Shown: positions 1 to 12,394 of the stretch, piece after piece
Numbering within the stretch: position 1 is the first letter of the stretch
Layout: each line of letters starts with the position of its first letter
Source of the DNA: Tolypocladium sp. Sup5 PDA-1
Taxonomy: Eukaryota; Ascomycota; Sordariomycetes; Hypocreales; Ophiocordycipitaceae
Direction: 5' to 3'
DNA: 64,000 bases
NCBI GenBank assembly: GCA_000750105.3
Contig: JPHH03000004.1
Span: 868,001-932,000, forward strand
Translations under genes and position numbers: made by a program
The notes under the pieces: model-generated
Databases searched by the model: none
Told to the model about the DNA's origin: nothing
The model's input: the letters and a program-made list of their open reading frames with translations, nothing else

Positions 1-1008
1 TGCCTGAGGTACGTAGGGATATGGATGTGTGTCTCGAGGACGGTGATGGGCAGCGCTCCTTCCGTACCTTTGAGGGCCGGCAGCAGAGGCTGTCGACGGT
101 GACGAGGCAAGTCGCACTTCGTTATCGCCTGCCGATGTTCGTTCTGCCATGCCCGGACTACGCCATCAGGAGGGCAGGCGCGGGTGCAGCGTCGAGGCGA
201 GGGCCGGGCAGGAGCGCACGAGACGAGGCGAGTTGGGATCGGGTGGGCGGACGGGCCGCTGGTCGGAGCGGGACAGGCAGGCGATCGATAAGCTGTCAGG
301 GCCTTGGCTCGTGAGCCTCGTCTTCGTTGGTATCGTGTGCCGTTTGCGGTCTCTTCGATATGGATATCGCCGCTCATCCGAGGGGCGGACCGGGGCGCTT
401 CAGTTCGACGATGTCGATGGGGGGGGCGATGGGGGATTCGGGATGGAGGTTGAGTAATGTGAGGTTCGGCGTGAGGTTGGAGGAGCAGATATCGGCGCTT
501 AGGCCTGGTTCCGTGCTGACTGCTGAGGAGCCGCTCTTCTTTGGGGGGCACCGGGTTCCGCTTCAGGCATGGCGCAGCGGTAGCGGCTGCGGGACCCCAT
601 TGGCAGGTCTGTTAGGGGCTCGACAGTGCCCTATCTGGTAAGGCACCATTTCCATTCTCAACCTTCCATCATCCGCGACTGTTCAAGACGTGCGGAATGT
701 CTTGCTCTCTGACACAGGCTGCCTGACGCTGTGTCCTCGACCTTGTTGCGGAAGCAGTCATGAAACCAGCTTGCCGGCATTGCCATGGAACCGATTGGAG
801 CCGATCAGCGTCTCACTGTGTGCTTTGTACAGTATCCCGCGTCCGCCAACCATCTGGCAAGCTGTCGGGTAGTTCGTACGAATATCCGAGCGTCCAACAA
901 GGCAGACCACAGTATCTTCTTCATCAGTCTATTGCCACGTACCCACGGCACTACATGCAGTGATTCTAGGTTGCCCAATGCTATATAGACTTAACCCGAG
1001 ACGCATCC
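1..1008. other. intergenic, no gene recognised
   Basis: Only short overlapping frames of low-complexity composition occur here. None shows a domain, a consistent start or plausible introns. It is the 3' flank of the E1-alpha gene and may include its 3' UTR. Confidence 0.6.
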
Positions 1009-2425
1009 TCATGGCTTCAAGCTGTCCTTCCCTCCCTCGTACTCCGCAACATCATACTCGTTGGGGTACTTGTCCAGCATCTCCTTGAGCTCCTTCATCT
1101 GGCCCTTGAGGTCGTCCGTCAGCTCCTCGTAGACATCCTCAAACATGGTCCGCAGCGCCGGCTTCTTCTCCTTCTCCGCCTCCGCGAAGCCCTTGAGGAT
1201 CTCCCGCCGCAGGCCGTCCCTCGCCGCCTTCTCCTTGGCCTCGTCCCAGCAGCCCTTGGCCTCCATCCACTTCCGCAGCCGCGTGATGGGGTTGTCCCGC
1301 CGCTTCCAGTCCTCCACCTCGACGCGCGCGCGGTACGCAAACGAATCGTCCGATGTGCTGTGGTGGGAGACGCGGTACGTCATGCACTCAATCAGGACGG
1401 GCTTTCCGCCGTCTTGGAGCGCCATCTCGCGGGCCTTCTTCGTCGCCTCACGGACGGCCCAGATGTCGTTGCCGTCGATACGGATGGTATCGATACCGTA
1501 GCCAATACCACGGCTGGCAATACCGTCGCCTCGGTACTGCTCCAGAGTCGGCGTTGAGATGGCGTAGCCGTTGTTTCGGCAGATGAATACGACGGGGCAT
1601 GAGCGCGTGGCGGCAATGTTCATGGCAGCGTGGAAGTCGCCCTCGCTGGCTGCGCCCTCGCCGAAGAAGCAAACCGCGACCTTGGCCTTGGAGTTGGGGT
1701 TTTGCAGTTTCTGCATCTTCAAGGCATAGCCAGCTCCTGAAGCTTGCGGCATCTGCGTCGCCAATGGTGAAGAGATGGTGTGCTGTGCCGCGCCTGTCAG
1801 CGATCCTGCGTGGACAACATCAGGCATCTTGTGTACTCACGATGTTCAGTCGCCCACTGCCGTAGTGGATGGGCATGTTCCTCCCCTTGCCGGTGTCGTT
1901 CTTGTTCGCAAACAACTGCGACATGAATTCCTTGGTCGTGAACCCCCTCTCCTTGAAAATTCCTTGCTCTCGGTACTGGCAGTAGACCGGGTCTTCTGGG
2001 TCCAGCACACTCGAGCTGCCCACGCTGACAGCCTCCTCGCCCGCGCTCACCATGTAGAAGCTCAACCGGCCCTGTCGCTGCGCATCAAACATGATCAGGT
2101 CCATGATTGAAATGTACAGCATGTCCGTATACAGTTTGACAACCTCCTCGTCCGATATGTCGGGCTGGAACGACTGGTCCACGACCTCGCCATGTTGGTC
2201 GACGACTCGGTACGTCGGCAGCGCGGTGTTGGACTCGGGCGTCTCGTACTTGAGCTGGCTCGTGAAGGCGCTCTTCAGGGCACCGGGGAACGAGACGTAG
2301 TCGGAATGGGGCCTCTGGGAGACGCTGCTGGCGGCTCGGACGGGCGCGGCGAGGGTGGGCGAATGTGACTTGGCCATTGAGGCCGCCTTCCGCAGGGGAA
2401 TGCTTCGCAGGACTCGGAACTTCAT
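1009..2425 (-). CDS. BCKDHA: branched-chain 2-oxoacid dehydrogenase E1 subunit alpha, mitochondrial
   Basis: Two exons, join(1009..1782,1841..2425) on the minus strand, give 452 residues. The 58-bp intron has a GTGAGT donor and a CACAG acceptor, and the join restores the family stretch NIHTISSPLATQ. The product is the thiamine-diphosphate decarboxylase subunit that oxidatively decarboxylates the 2-oxoacids of valine, leucine and isoleucine in the mitochondrial matrix. Residues 1-40 are basic and Ser/Ala-rich, like a targeting peptide. The thiamine-diphosphate and Mg2+ motif GEGAASEGD (about 236-244) with NNGYAIST (about 265-272) is intact. HHSTSDDSFAYR is the regulatory loop that carries the phosphorylated serine in animals. 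Length and motifs match the family. It is divergent from the small membrane protein at 3120. The symbol is that of the human orthologue. Confidence 0.93.
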
Positions 2426-3119
2426 TGCGAGAGGCGTAGTCGTTGATCTAACCGAGATCTTTCCTGAGCGCCTTCAAGGGGAGTTGCAAAGTCAAGGGAA
2501 ACCAGTCCTGTCCACGGACTGGCGCTGCCGAGGGGAGGGTGGCTGTCGACGGCCTGGCACGGCGATGTCACTTTGAGCCGACAGAACCCGCGCCGGCACG
2601 CAGACGCCGTAACCCGAGCTTTCCAAGCCCGCGATGCCCGTTCCCCGGACCCCAGAATGCACCAATTACGATAAATCTGATTTCAAGCCCTTCCAACGGT
2701 GAACTAACTGAACTTTTCCCGATTTTTGAGCGTAGCACGGGAAGCACGAGGAGCGCGAGCGACCGCGCAGCTGTGATGCACTGTACCCCAGAGTGCGGTT
2801 GTCGGGTGTCGTCATGCCCCACGGCGTTGATTCACTGTTTGTTCGTTTGCCAAACACCTTCGTCGCAGCGGGAAGAAGCTGTTCGTTGCTGAGTGACTGC
2901 GAAATTGAATTAAAATAGTTTCTCGCAGGAAACATTGCCCCCGAAAATTTGACTCTCTTCACCTCACTACCTCCATCCGCAAAACATCCAGCATCATCAC
3001 CAGCTCCGTCCAACCTGCCCACATCTCCGGCCCCACTGCGGGAGAGCCAAGCCACAGGCCCTTCTCGGCCTTTGCATTTGATATCAAGATCCCAAAAGTG
3101 CACTGCGCGTGATCGAGCC
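2426..3119. promoter_or_regulatory. divergent promoter region
   Basis: About 0.7 kb lies between the minus-strand E1-alpha gene and the plus-strand gene at 3120. Position alone suggests a shared promoter. No defined element or RNA gene was recognised. Confidence 0.4.
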
Positions 3120-3311
3120 ATGGTGACCCCGGCAGTTGCAATCGTGCTCACCGTTCTGGGCCTCTTCATGGGCGTGGCGATACTCTGCTATTTCGCCAAA
3201 AAGGACCTCAAGAACTTTTTTGTGCTGGTGGAAAAGGCTCGACGGCAGCGCAAGCGAGGCCAGCCAGACGCCGAGACCGCTGGTGCTATAGCTGCCACGA
3301 GCAGCTCCTAA
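3120..3311 (+). CDS. small single-pass membrane protein, hypothetical
   Basis: The ATG at 3120 opens a 63-residue frame. Residues 3-25 form one strong hydrophobic helix (VAIVLTVLGLFMGVAILCYF), followed by a basic stretch (KARRQRKRGQ) and a small polar Ala/Ser tail. The shape is that of a short tail- or signal-anchored protein with a cytosolic basic face. The open frame extends upstream, but that part is Ser/Pro-rich and looks like leader sequence. I do not recognise the family. It could be a chance frame, but the sharp hydrophobic-to-basic architecture argues for a real gene. Confidence 0.5.
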   Translation: MVTPAVAIVLTVLGLFMGVAILCYFAKKDLKNFFVLVEKARRQRKRGQPDAETAGAIAATSSS

Positions 3312-3600
3312 CTTGTGAGGCTTTTCCAAAGTTGACGCCCTTTTGGAATTAAACGTCCGTTATGATGTGTTGCCTGAGAACGACAATCCCTGGGGAGGGT
3401 CTGAAAGTGCGCTCCAGCGTCCTGTCCTGCAAGCCACAATGTGGCTACGACAAGGCTGACCCCACACTCCCCGTCGGCCCATCACAAAATTCCGTGTCGC
3501 AGCCTCGTTCCACGTCCAAAAACTGACGACGAACCTCCTCACCAGCCCATTTCCAGTGTTCCACGCGCCAATTCGACGCCTGCCATCCAAGAATCCCATC

Positions 3601-4619
3601 ATGGCAGCGCGTCGAGCTCTGAGGAGCTGCACAGGCAGCCCCTTCCGGCCATCCGCATACATCGCAAGCGCATCACGTCCCTTTTCCACGAGCCATGTCC
3701 GATTCGCGCCGCCCGAGCAGCAGACGTCTACGTCAAGTCGCGAAACGCACTTTGGCTATGAGACGGTCACCGAGGGCGAGAAGCAGGAGCGCGTCGCCGG
3801 CGTGTTCCACAGCGTCGCCGAGACCTACGACAAGATGAATGACTTTATGTCTCTGGGCGTCCATCGGTTATGGAAGTAAGTCATCTTCCTCCCGTCGGCT
3901 TTTGCGGCTGCGTCGGAGCGAGCCCATGAATGACGAACCGGCTTACTGACTGTGCTTCCAGGGACCATTTCGTCTCTTCCCTAAACCCTGGCGCGACCAA
4001 CCCGCCCGGCCGGCCGCAGCGAATCCTCGATGTTGCCGGCGGCACTGGCGACATCGCCTTCCGCATGCTGCAACGCGCCCACGAGTTCAACGGCAACCCC
4101 AACGTCCACGTCACCATCTCCGACATCAACCCCTCCATGCTCGCCGTCGGCCGCCAGCGCTCCCTCGCCCTACCCGCCTCCCACCAGTCCTCCCTCTCCT
4201 TCCTCGAAGCCAACGCCGAGGTCCTCCCCTCGTCCCTCCAGGACAACTCCCTCGACCTCTATACCGTCGCCTTTGGCATCCGCAACTTCTCCAACATCCC
4301 TGCGGCTCTGCGGGAAGCGCATCGCGTACTGAAGCCGGGCGGTGTCTTCGCCTGCCTTGAATTCTCCAAGGTTGACAAGTATCCGCTGCTCAACGCCATT
4401 TACAAGCAGTGGTCGTTCAGCGCGATTCCTCTCATCGGCCAGCTGGTTGCCGCAGACCGGGATAGTTATCAGTACCTCGTTGAGAGCATCGAGAGGTTCC
4501 CAAGCCAGGAGGATTTCAGGGACATGATTGTAGACGCCGGGTTCGCCGTGGCTGGCGAGGGTTACGAGGATCTCACGGGAGGCATTGCCGCTATCCACAG
4601 GGGAATCAAGCCCTTGTAG
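3601..4619 (+). CDS. COQ5: 2-methoxy-6-polyprenyl-1,4-benzoquinol methylase, mitochondrial
   Basis: Exons join(3601..3875,3962..4619) give 310 residues. The donor GTAAGT and acceptor TTCCAG restore SLGVHRLWKDHF. The product is the SAM-dependent C-methyltransferase of ubiquinone synthesis, part of the CoQ synthome on the matrix side of the inner membrane. The SAM-binding glycine loop DVAGGTGD is at about 115-122, and the post-motifs FGIRNFSNIP and LKPGGVFACLEFSKV are those of the UbiE/COQ5 family. Residues 1-38 are Arg/Ser/Ala-rich without acidic residues, a good mitochondrial presequence, which favours the ATG at 3601 over the upstream one at 3556. It is convergent with the minus-strand gene ending at 5085. 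Confidence 0.94.
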
Positions 4620-5084
4620 ACGTGTTACGCGTCTTGTGCGCGTGTTTGTAATCATAGTGTACAATGTATATAATCAAACTTCCGCCAAGAGCAGTCCCTG
4701 AGGCAACACTCACTTCTAGACCCTCAAACATACATTAAACGAACAAGTATCTTCACAACATGCATGATGAACGGCTGTCCGTCTCATTCGAGGGGTTCCT
4801 TTTCGTCTGTCTTTCGCAGCTGAACTCCATACAAATCAAATTAAATGCCGAGTCTGCGACGGTCGAACCTCGACGACCTCGGAAATTTCATTAAGTACAC
4901 ATACACAGAAACGCAGTTTCAACAGACCCCAAGGCGTCGGCTCGTTCCTAAACCTTGCTCCAGAGCTAGAATCACATGTGACGAGAAAGAGATGCGCAGA
5001 TCATGGTCGAGTTCCAGCATCATATTCGCAGTCGGGGTGAGATTTGGTTCAAATCAGGAGACGCGGACTGGTGATATCCCATCT
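4620..5084. other. convergent 3' spacer
   Basis: An AT-richer stretch of 465 bp lies between the stop codons of COQ5 and the phosphoesterase-like gene. It probably holds both 3' UTRs. No coding frame was supported. Confidence 0.6.
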
Positions 5085-7238
5085 TCATTCCGCAGCCGGC
5101 GTAGACGGCGAAGGCGAAGATGCACCAGGGTCTCCCTTGAGTCCTCCTCGGCCTCGACCGCCGCGGCCCCTGTCACCACCACGGCCTCCGCGGCCGCCTC
5201 GGCCACCACGTCGGTTGCTCTCAGAGTCGCTCGTGCCTCCAGCGCTTCGGTAGCCGCTCGCGGAGGCGCCTCCACGGGCGTTTCCACCCCAGTTGCCGGC
5301 GCCGCCGCGGTTGGTAAACGTCTTGCCTTCTCGGTGCTGGAAGACCTTGACCAGGGGCTTGGATCGATCCTCCTGGGTGCGCGTCTTAACATCGTCGGGC
5401 AGCCGAGCCATAGCCGTGTCTCGGTCTTCCGTCGTCTTGAACTGCACAACCTTGTTCTGGGCACCCCACTTCTCCACCTTCACGATCTTGCTCCTGTCCT
5501 CCTCGTCAAACAAGTCTCGGCATTGCTCTTCAGTGCTGACATTCATAATGAACAAGCCAATGATATCGGATGCAGGAGTCTTCGGGGCTGGAGAAGAGGC
5601 AGGCTCGGGGCCGTGGGCGGATCCGTTGGCCGCCGCGGGAGTCTTCTCGGGCTCTTTGCTGGCGGCGCCAGCGTTGTTGGAACCTTGGCCAGGTTGGGGG
5701 GTACCCGGCTTTGTCGCGCCAGATCCCGGTGTAACGACCACTGGCTTGGGCGGCTGGGACGAAGACGCCTGTCGACTAGCCGGCGGAGGTACGACCGACT
5801 GGGACGACGTTGGCGCGGGAGTAGGAAGGCCGCCGGTAGACGTAGCCGGGGGGGCAGCGGCCGCACCGGGCTGTTGCTTAGCTCCTCGGTGCGAGAAGTT
5901 GAACCCTTGTGCACGCATCTCGGTGCCGATGCGGCCATCTTGAATCTCCAACACCAGATAGCCAAATGCGGCATCAGCGAGGTTGAAGTTCCACATGTTC
6001 TTGAAGGCGCTCTCATCCACCTGGCCCAGGGCGGCTTGGCCGGCGGCAGGTCCGCCAAAGGGGTTTCCGCCAGCGGCCGTGGTGGGCATCTTCTCAACAA
6101 TCTGCAGGGCATTCTTGAGAAGATTTTGCTGCGCCTCGTTTTGCTGGATAGCGGGCTCAACTTCACCCTTGACCGTCTCCCATACGTCGTTGAAGGATGC
6201 CTTGGAGGCGGCGAGCTTTCCGCGATAATGGTCCAGGGTCGGGTTCACACTGAACTCGTTGTAGGAGCTTCCATACCGGAAGTGGAGGCCAGCCGAGATG
6301 GAGAAATCAGCCTTGAGCGTGACGGAAAGCTGGTTCAAGATACCCTCTCGAGCGGGGGACGCGTGCGTGATGAAGACTCGGGTCTCGGTGGGATCGTAAA
6401 CTCGGTGGGCGGTGTCGACAAGCTCTCCCATCTGCAGCAGAGTGGTCCACATGGTGCCCTGCCCTCCGGCAATGGTAGTTCGGCCCTCGCCATTGTCAAA
6501 CAGCTTGTGCATGACCACCGCGCCGCCAAGTCCAAGCAGCCTGAGCTTCACACCACCAAGCTCGAGCAGCATGGAGCGAGCTTCGTCGATGATGTGGAGG
6601 TTGGGCACCTTATACTCGGAAGATCTGAACTTCTCCAACACACGAACATCCTCGCAGGCACCCCAGACGGTGTAGACGGGCACATCCAGCTTCAGTTCTC
6701 CGCTGAGCAGGAGCGGCAGCTCCGACAGGGGAAGCTCGCTGGGAGGGAATCGGCTCTTGACAGGGGCATTTCCTCCTTGTTGGATGGCCTTCTTGACAGG
6801 CTCGGAGATGAGGGGCGAGTATTGAGCGACATGCTTGAGAGTCTTCTCTACGATTCGGTCCAGCGAGGTGTCATCGTAAAAGCCAAAGTCGCCGGTGTGG
6901 ATGATGTGGTCGGCTCGTGCCTGCTTCGCGAGTTCGTTGAGCGATCGAAGGTTTCCTTTTGCCTAGTGTCAGCGACAGATCCTGTGCGGTTTGAGGGCTT
7001 GGCGTCACCAACCTCGAACGTCTGCGATGCAGAGAACTCTGATGGGGCCGGTCTGGATAACACGGCCTTGGTTAGGCAGGAGAGGCGCTGCGCCGGGCTG
7101 AGCAAGGCCAGCGGCACCGTTCTGGAGATAGCCCGGGTTGTTGTACGGTCGCGGCTGCGAGGCGTTAGTCACGTTGCGTGTTCGCTGGGACCTCATCCAA
7201 GGCGCAGCGAGGTTGCTCGCGACGAAGGACGATGCCAT
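5085..7238 (-). CDS. metallophosphoesterase-like protein with RRM-like segment and RGG tail
   Basis: Exons join(5085..6955,7013..7238) give 698 residues. The 57-bp intron (GTTGGT donor, AAAAG acceptor) joins ADVRG to NLRSLNELAKQ. Residues 66-330 resemble a calcineurin-like phosphoesterase related to lariat-debranching and Cwf19L1-type proteins. Motif I reads DVRG (73-76), motif II GDFG (97-100), motif III WGACED (about 173-178), and a late THASP replaces GHTH, so several metal ligands are changed. A Pro/Gln/Ser-rich linker follows. A region at about 540-600 beginning IIGLFIMNV looks like an RRM fold, and the end is an RGG box (about 655-682). I associate it with the fungal DUF2433 family; that name is from memory. 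An RNA-linked, possibly non-catalytic role is inference. Confidence 0.8.
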
Positions 7239-9392
7239 GGTGAGGGAGGATGTCTATGCAAACGGCAGCTAGCGCGAGCCAGGAGAAGGGTGGCGGGATG
7301 GGAAAGGAGAGGGCAAGATTTGAGGTGCGCAAGGTGAAGGAAGAAGACGTCTGCGTCTGCGTGCCGTGCGGGAGGAAGATGAAGCCCCGTGGGCAGGCGG
7401 GCAGGAGGAGGCGACTCCTTGCAGCTGCCCAAAGCACGGTGTTTGCGGTGACACGGGGCAGGAGCGAGGGGAGCAACTCACAGCAGCCATTCTATCAATG
7501 AATCAAACGCGCTCGGGGGGCTCTGGGGAAGCAGTCGTCACCCTAAGGAGTGTTGGCGATCGCGGATAAAGAGATGGAAAGAAAGGGAGGCCCAGAGGAA
7601 GATGGGACGGGTATCAAGCGGATGGCGGCGAGAGGATGATGAATGACCGCGGAGGTTTGGGGTGTGGTTTTCGCAGCTGCAAAGGCAAGGCTGGCTGGAG
7701 ATAATTTTCTGGAGGTACGGAGTACCTGCACGCAGCGAGTACGGGGGTCAGGCCAGTCAGGTCAGTTGGTCAGGTACTCGCAGCTGGCGGCCCAGCCAGC
7801 CTCAAATTCGGGGGGGGCAATCGTCTATGCCTATTCGAGTCTAGCTCGAGGAGCAACCTCCAAAGACCAAAACCCGCTAGTCCTGAATGCGATGCCAGGC
7901 GCCTTTGATGCTCTGCAGGTCGTGTGTTCTTCCAGCCATACTATCGGCAGTTATACCCTGCTATACCGTGCTCTAGGACGCGACGGCGGGTGGTCTCGTG
8001 GGAATCTGGAGGTCCGTTTCAGCGAGGTGTGCTCTGGCTGCCAGGCGCATCTCGTTTGCAGTCCAGTACTCGTGAGGTACCAAGTAATTAGGTGACGCCA
8101 TCCCAGCGTGGAACCCACTGTCCAGCGCTCGTGCCTTGCTGGGGTTGACCTACCCTGGAGGCATCACCAGTATCGTCAAAACCGACGTCACATTACTGGC
8201 AACTGCATGTTGTGGTGCAAGCAATAGTACTAGTTTATTGGTAAATTTTTCTATGTCAAATGCGTGAGTCTGAGAGAATCCCTGGCCGGGGGGTGCTTGT
8301 AATAGTCTTTGACATGTAGCCTCGGAATACCGGCATCTCTCTGTATCAGCTCACCTGGCGGCGTCGAATATCAACAGCGAATCTCAACAAGCGCTCCAGA
8401 CGAGTTTTGCATGATCGCACCAACAAGTACGACGTACAAAGGCTATCATGCAGTAGAGGGAGCTAACCGAGGTAAGGTGGCAGGTTTAAGCCCGCAGCCA
8501 AATGCAAACTCAAACTCGCGGCCACTTATACCTCTTTTGTAAGGTGCAATAAGGTTGTTGGTACCTGAAGCCCCTGACCTGCCTGCGCACTACAAATGCC
8601 ACCACAACGCAAAGCCTCTTGATACGCGCCGCTTGAGCAAGAGAGCCGTGGGACTGCCGCAAGGAACCAAGCCTACGGCGGTCTTCCCGCTGTCAAAGAC
8701 ACGCGACAAGTGCACCAAACCCGAGTTTCACCCTTAGGTTTCTCTGCGCACCTTCTCAGATGGCTACTCGTATACGAGATGTTTGTTGTTCGAAACAAGT
8801 CCACAGGCGCTATGTCAGCGGGGCAGAAGCAAGCTGGCCTGCGCACAGCGAATGACAGGCCCTGGCGCGGCGCTGCGCCGAGCGTGCTGCGGGGCCACGT
8901 GACTCGCCAGCGACTGGTCCTCAGCAGCCATTTGATTAGGTGCACCACTGGGTGGCATGGGGCCTTCGCTGGAGGCAGAGAGACGAGCGGCACCTCTCTG
9001 ATCACCGCAGTCCGAACGACGACGACGACGACAGCGACGACATCGACTCCCCGGATCGCAGCGGAACGCCCGAGCAACTCGCCAGAAGCGCTGTCGTAAG
9101 GTACACACGTACAGCACCGCGTCGTCGCCGAGAGTGGCTCTTCCCCCGTATACCTCGCCTACCTTATGCGACGATAAACCCCCCGACCAACGACGCCCGA
9201 CTCAGGAGGTGTATGCTTCGCCTCCCGCTGTTGACGAGTCGATATCTGTCCTGTCGCGCCCACACCGTCGCGGTGACCGCCTGTCCATGGTAGGGCTGCG
9301 AGCTTGTTAAGTTCGGGTTGTCTGCCCTACGAGAAACCCAGGCAGTCAATTATCGGAGTCTCGGCTTCTCTTGCGCCCGCACTCTGCCCTCG
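7239..9392. other. intergenic, no gene recognised
   Basis: About 2.1 kb contains promoter and 5' leader sequence of the two flanking divergent genes. Frames of up to 150 codons at 7643-8095 and 8710-9099 have no domain, are cysteine- and arginine-rich by chance and overlap frames on both strands. A copy of the TACGGAGTAC motif lies at 7716-7725. Confidence 0.55.
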
Positions 9393-12300
9393 ATGATGGT
9401 GCGTTGCCTTTCACATCTATAACAGGCTGATGGGGACCGGACAGCCTGACGCGGAGGGTCGGGCCCAGCCTGCAAGCCAAGTCTCGTGCCATTGGGCTTC
9501 GGGAACCCCCTCGCCAAGTTGTTCGGGAACCATCCAGGCCTTGCGGTCTGCGAGTTCCTTGCTAACGTGTGACGGTTAATAGACCTCATCTCGGCCCCGA
9601 GACGAAGTTGCTGGTAGCTATTCCAATCGACGCGGCCACACTAGCCAGCTCTCCATCTCGGACCCCAGCCACCATGTGACTGAAGCGATCGGGACCCTGT
9701 ACGGGGATGAAGACGATTCGGGTTCGGAAGGAGGACGACCTTTGAGCTTCATCGATGGATCTTCTTACCATGAGCAGATACAGCGGCCGTCGCAGCCGGA
9801 GCCACAAGAGCAGCTGCACCCTCACCAGCAAGGTAACGACCCCCGGCGACACCTCACGCGATCAGTCTCCGAACAGCCGCCCAATTCATCGACGCCCCAT
9901 AGCGAGCATGCGAGCCTGAGGAAGATTCAAACCCTCCCCATTCCACCTTTGTCGCAACGGAGCAGCTCATTCGAGCACGGGTCCAAGCCACCGCTGTCTC
10001 CAACCTTGTCACTACGAGACGTCCAGGCAGACTCGGTAGGCTCGCAGTTTCCCCTGACCAACATTGACAACCCAAGCGACATTGCCCAGGAACTGAGCAA
10101 CTTGCAAGCCTTGAGGAGGCTATCTATGGACGTTGGAAACAACATCGACCCGGATATGCCTCCCATGTCCCTGTCAGCCATGCCCATGATAGCCCCTAGC
10201 GGAGACGATGACGAGAACGATCCCTCGAGGCTGCTCTGGGTCCCGGCCCGGGTCCATCCGGAGCTCGCACCGACCGAGTTCAAGTCGTTCTTGGAGAAAC
10301 GCGTGCAATCGATTAGGCGAAGGTCGGGAGACTCGTTCATATCTACCGACGGTGACCTGGGCCGCAGCGGCTCAGTGTCATCATCCCTACGGAGGCAGAA
10401 ATCTATGCTCTCTCGCCAAATCGACAACTCCGGCGGACGAGGTGCTGTCGGCTATGTTGATGGCGCCGAGAGGCTCGAGAGGCAGCGGTCGTCTGGCGGG
10501 AGCCAGCTCAGCCCGGAGCTGAGTCTCGAAGAGCTGGTTAAAGATCCCACAAGAGCTGTGCGGAGGTTTGCCCAAGAGTCGCAAGAGGGCTCCGGCGGGA
10601 TAGAAGGCAGTGGTGATGACATGCCCATCCTCCCGAAGGCTCCTGGAGTCGGCCTGCGCAGGTCCACCCGCACTACATATCGTAAAGGCGGCAGCCTGCG
10701 CTCTGGCGACAGAGGCTCGCTCTCTAGGCGCCTTGCCCACCGGCACCAACAAGATGGTGAATCTTCCGGGGCCGGCAGCCCCCCCCCGATGGAAGCACCT
10801 AAAGGCCACTCGCTCGCGAGGGTGCAGTCCGAGCCCATTGCCGAAAATTACTCGCGACCAAAACGGTCTGTCCGCAGACAGAACAACTTTTCCCAGGACT
10901 CGATGGTTGGCGCCGACGGCACCTCGGAGGACTCCACTGAATCACGCACGACGTCCCCCCCCCCGGTCCACCAGGACCAGCTGCCTGTTCGAACGTCTTC
11001 GGCCTCGGCAAGCACAATGAACATGGAGCCAAACCTGCCGCAAGAACGTGCGGAACGGCTGGACAATCAATACGCCAGATCATTTCCACAAAGGTCTTCG
11101 TCTCAAGGTACTGGACCGCCTCAAGACCATCAGCCTGAAATCATTGTGGAAGAGCCTCCTCCTCGGTCAAGTCGACGCTCGGCCAACAATAACATCATGA
11201 AACAGCCCGCGCAACCTCAATACACTTCAAAGTCGCCACCTCCTGGACAGATGCAGACGATGAACGACACACTGCCATCCTCCCTTTCCGGTGGGGACGC
11301 GTCCCGCACCGACAACCTCACATTCATTCCTACGCTGAGCCAGGTCGAGAAGAAGCCAGAAAAGAAATCCAAGAAGGACCGAGATGAGGAATCATCCTCC
11401 AGCAGGTCAGGCAGCGCGTGGAAGTGGTTCAAGGGAGTCACGGACGACAGAGACAAGAAGAAGGAGGAGAGTAAGAAGTCCAAGACAAAGGCTCTCGTGG
11501 AAAGGGCCCAGGACAACGTCAGGCTGGATGTGATACAGACCTCAATCGACAAAAACGCCGTCAAGGGTCGCGAAAGCCTCGTCCTGGACCGGGACCATGT
11601 CGATAACAAGCTCCTGGAAGAGCGGAAGAAGGAGAGCCATCGCAAGAGCGACTCCAAGAAAGACAAGGATGGCAGCATCTTCTCGTCAATCTTCGGAGGG
11701 AGCAAGAAGAAGGAGGAAAAGGAAAAGGTCAACAAGAGGAGCCAACACCTGCAAGTCCCAGAGGATCCTCCTTACAAGCCGATGCAACCGGACGTGGATT
11801 ACAACTGGACCCGGTTTCCGCTCCTGGAAGAGAGGGCGATCTATCGGATGGCCCACATAAAGCTAGCCAACCCGCGTCGATCCCTCCTCAGCCAAGTTCT
11901 GCTCAGCAACTTCATGTACAGCTACTTGGCTATCGTCCAGGCGATGCACCCGCAGATGAACGTGCCTACTTCGCCGCAACAGAAGCGGCTCGAGGAGGAG
12001 GCCCGCCGCAAGCAGCAGGAACAGGAATATCGGGCACAGCAGCAAATGCAGGGTGATGAGGATGCCGAACACAGTCTCGACCAATACAACTTTGACTATC
12101 ATAGAGTAAGCATCCCCCGAGGCCCTGTTGAGACAGACCACTAACTGTGCGTTGAAGGCTGCTGTTCAGTACGCCGATTCCGGAACCGACGGCCAAGTTG
12201 AGTACGTCGACGATGCTCAGATCTACGAGGATGAGCATAGAGACGACGACAACAGCAACAGCAACAGCAACAACGACGACGAGGGCTACGACTATGACAA

Positions 12301-12394
12301 CATGGAAGGCTATGGCCAAGATGTGAAGGAGTACTTCCAATACCACGACAATGGAGACGACCATCGGCGGCACGACCGAAACGACATGTGGTGA
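9393..12394 (+). CDS. Zds1-type cell-polarity / PP2A regulatory protein
   Basis: The model is join(9393..9398,9583..12105,12158..12394), 921 residues. The C-terminal third carries the Zds_C domain (about 740-790: DYNWTRFPLLEERAIYRM and LSNFMYSYLAIVQAM). In yeasts Zds proteins bind the PP2A regulatory subunit Cdc55 and act in polarity, mitotic exit and cell-wall signalling. The rest is Ser/Pro/Gln-rich and probably disordered, with Lys/Glu-rich stretches and a final Asp/Asn-rich acidic tail in exon 3. The long open frame has no ATG near its start. It runs upstream through SHHVTEAIGTLYG to an acceptor TTAATAG at 9580-9582. The nearest good start is ATGATG followed by the donor GTGCGT at 9399. 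The 51-bp last intron is clear, and the frame closes exactly. The six-base first exon is inferred. Confidence 0.8.

Noticed and set aside
4845..7337. An 830-codon open frame on the plus strand
   Set aside because: It lies antisense to the phosphoesterase-like gene. Its Arg/Leu/Gly/Ser-rich composition is the complement of GC-rich third positions, and it has no domain. The minus-strand gene has motifs and a proper intron.
7643..8095. A 150-codon frame upstream of the phosphoesterase gene
   Set aside because: No domain, no codon bias and no supporting splice sites. It is treated as intergenic.
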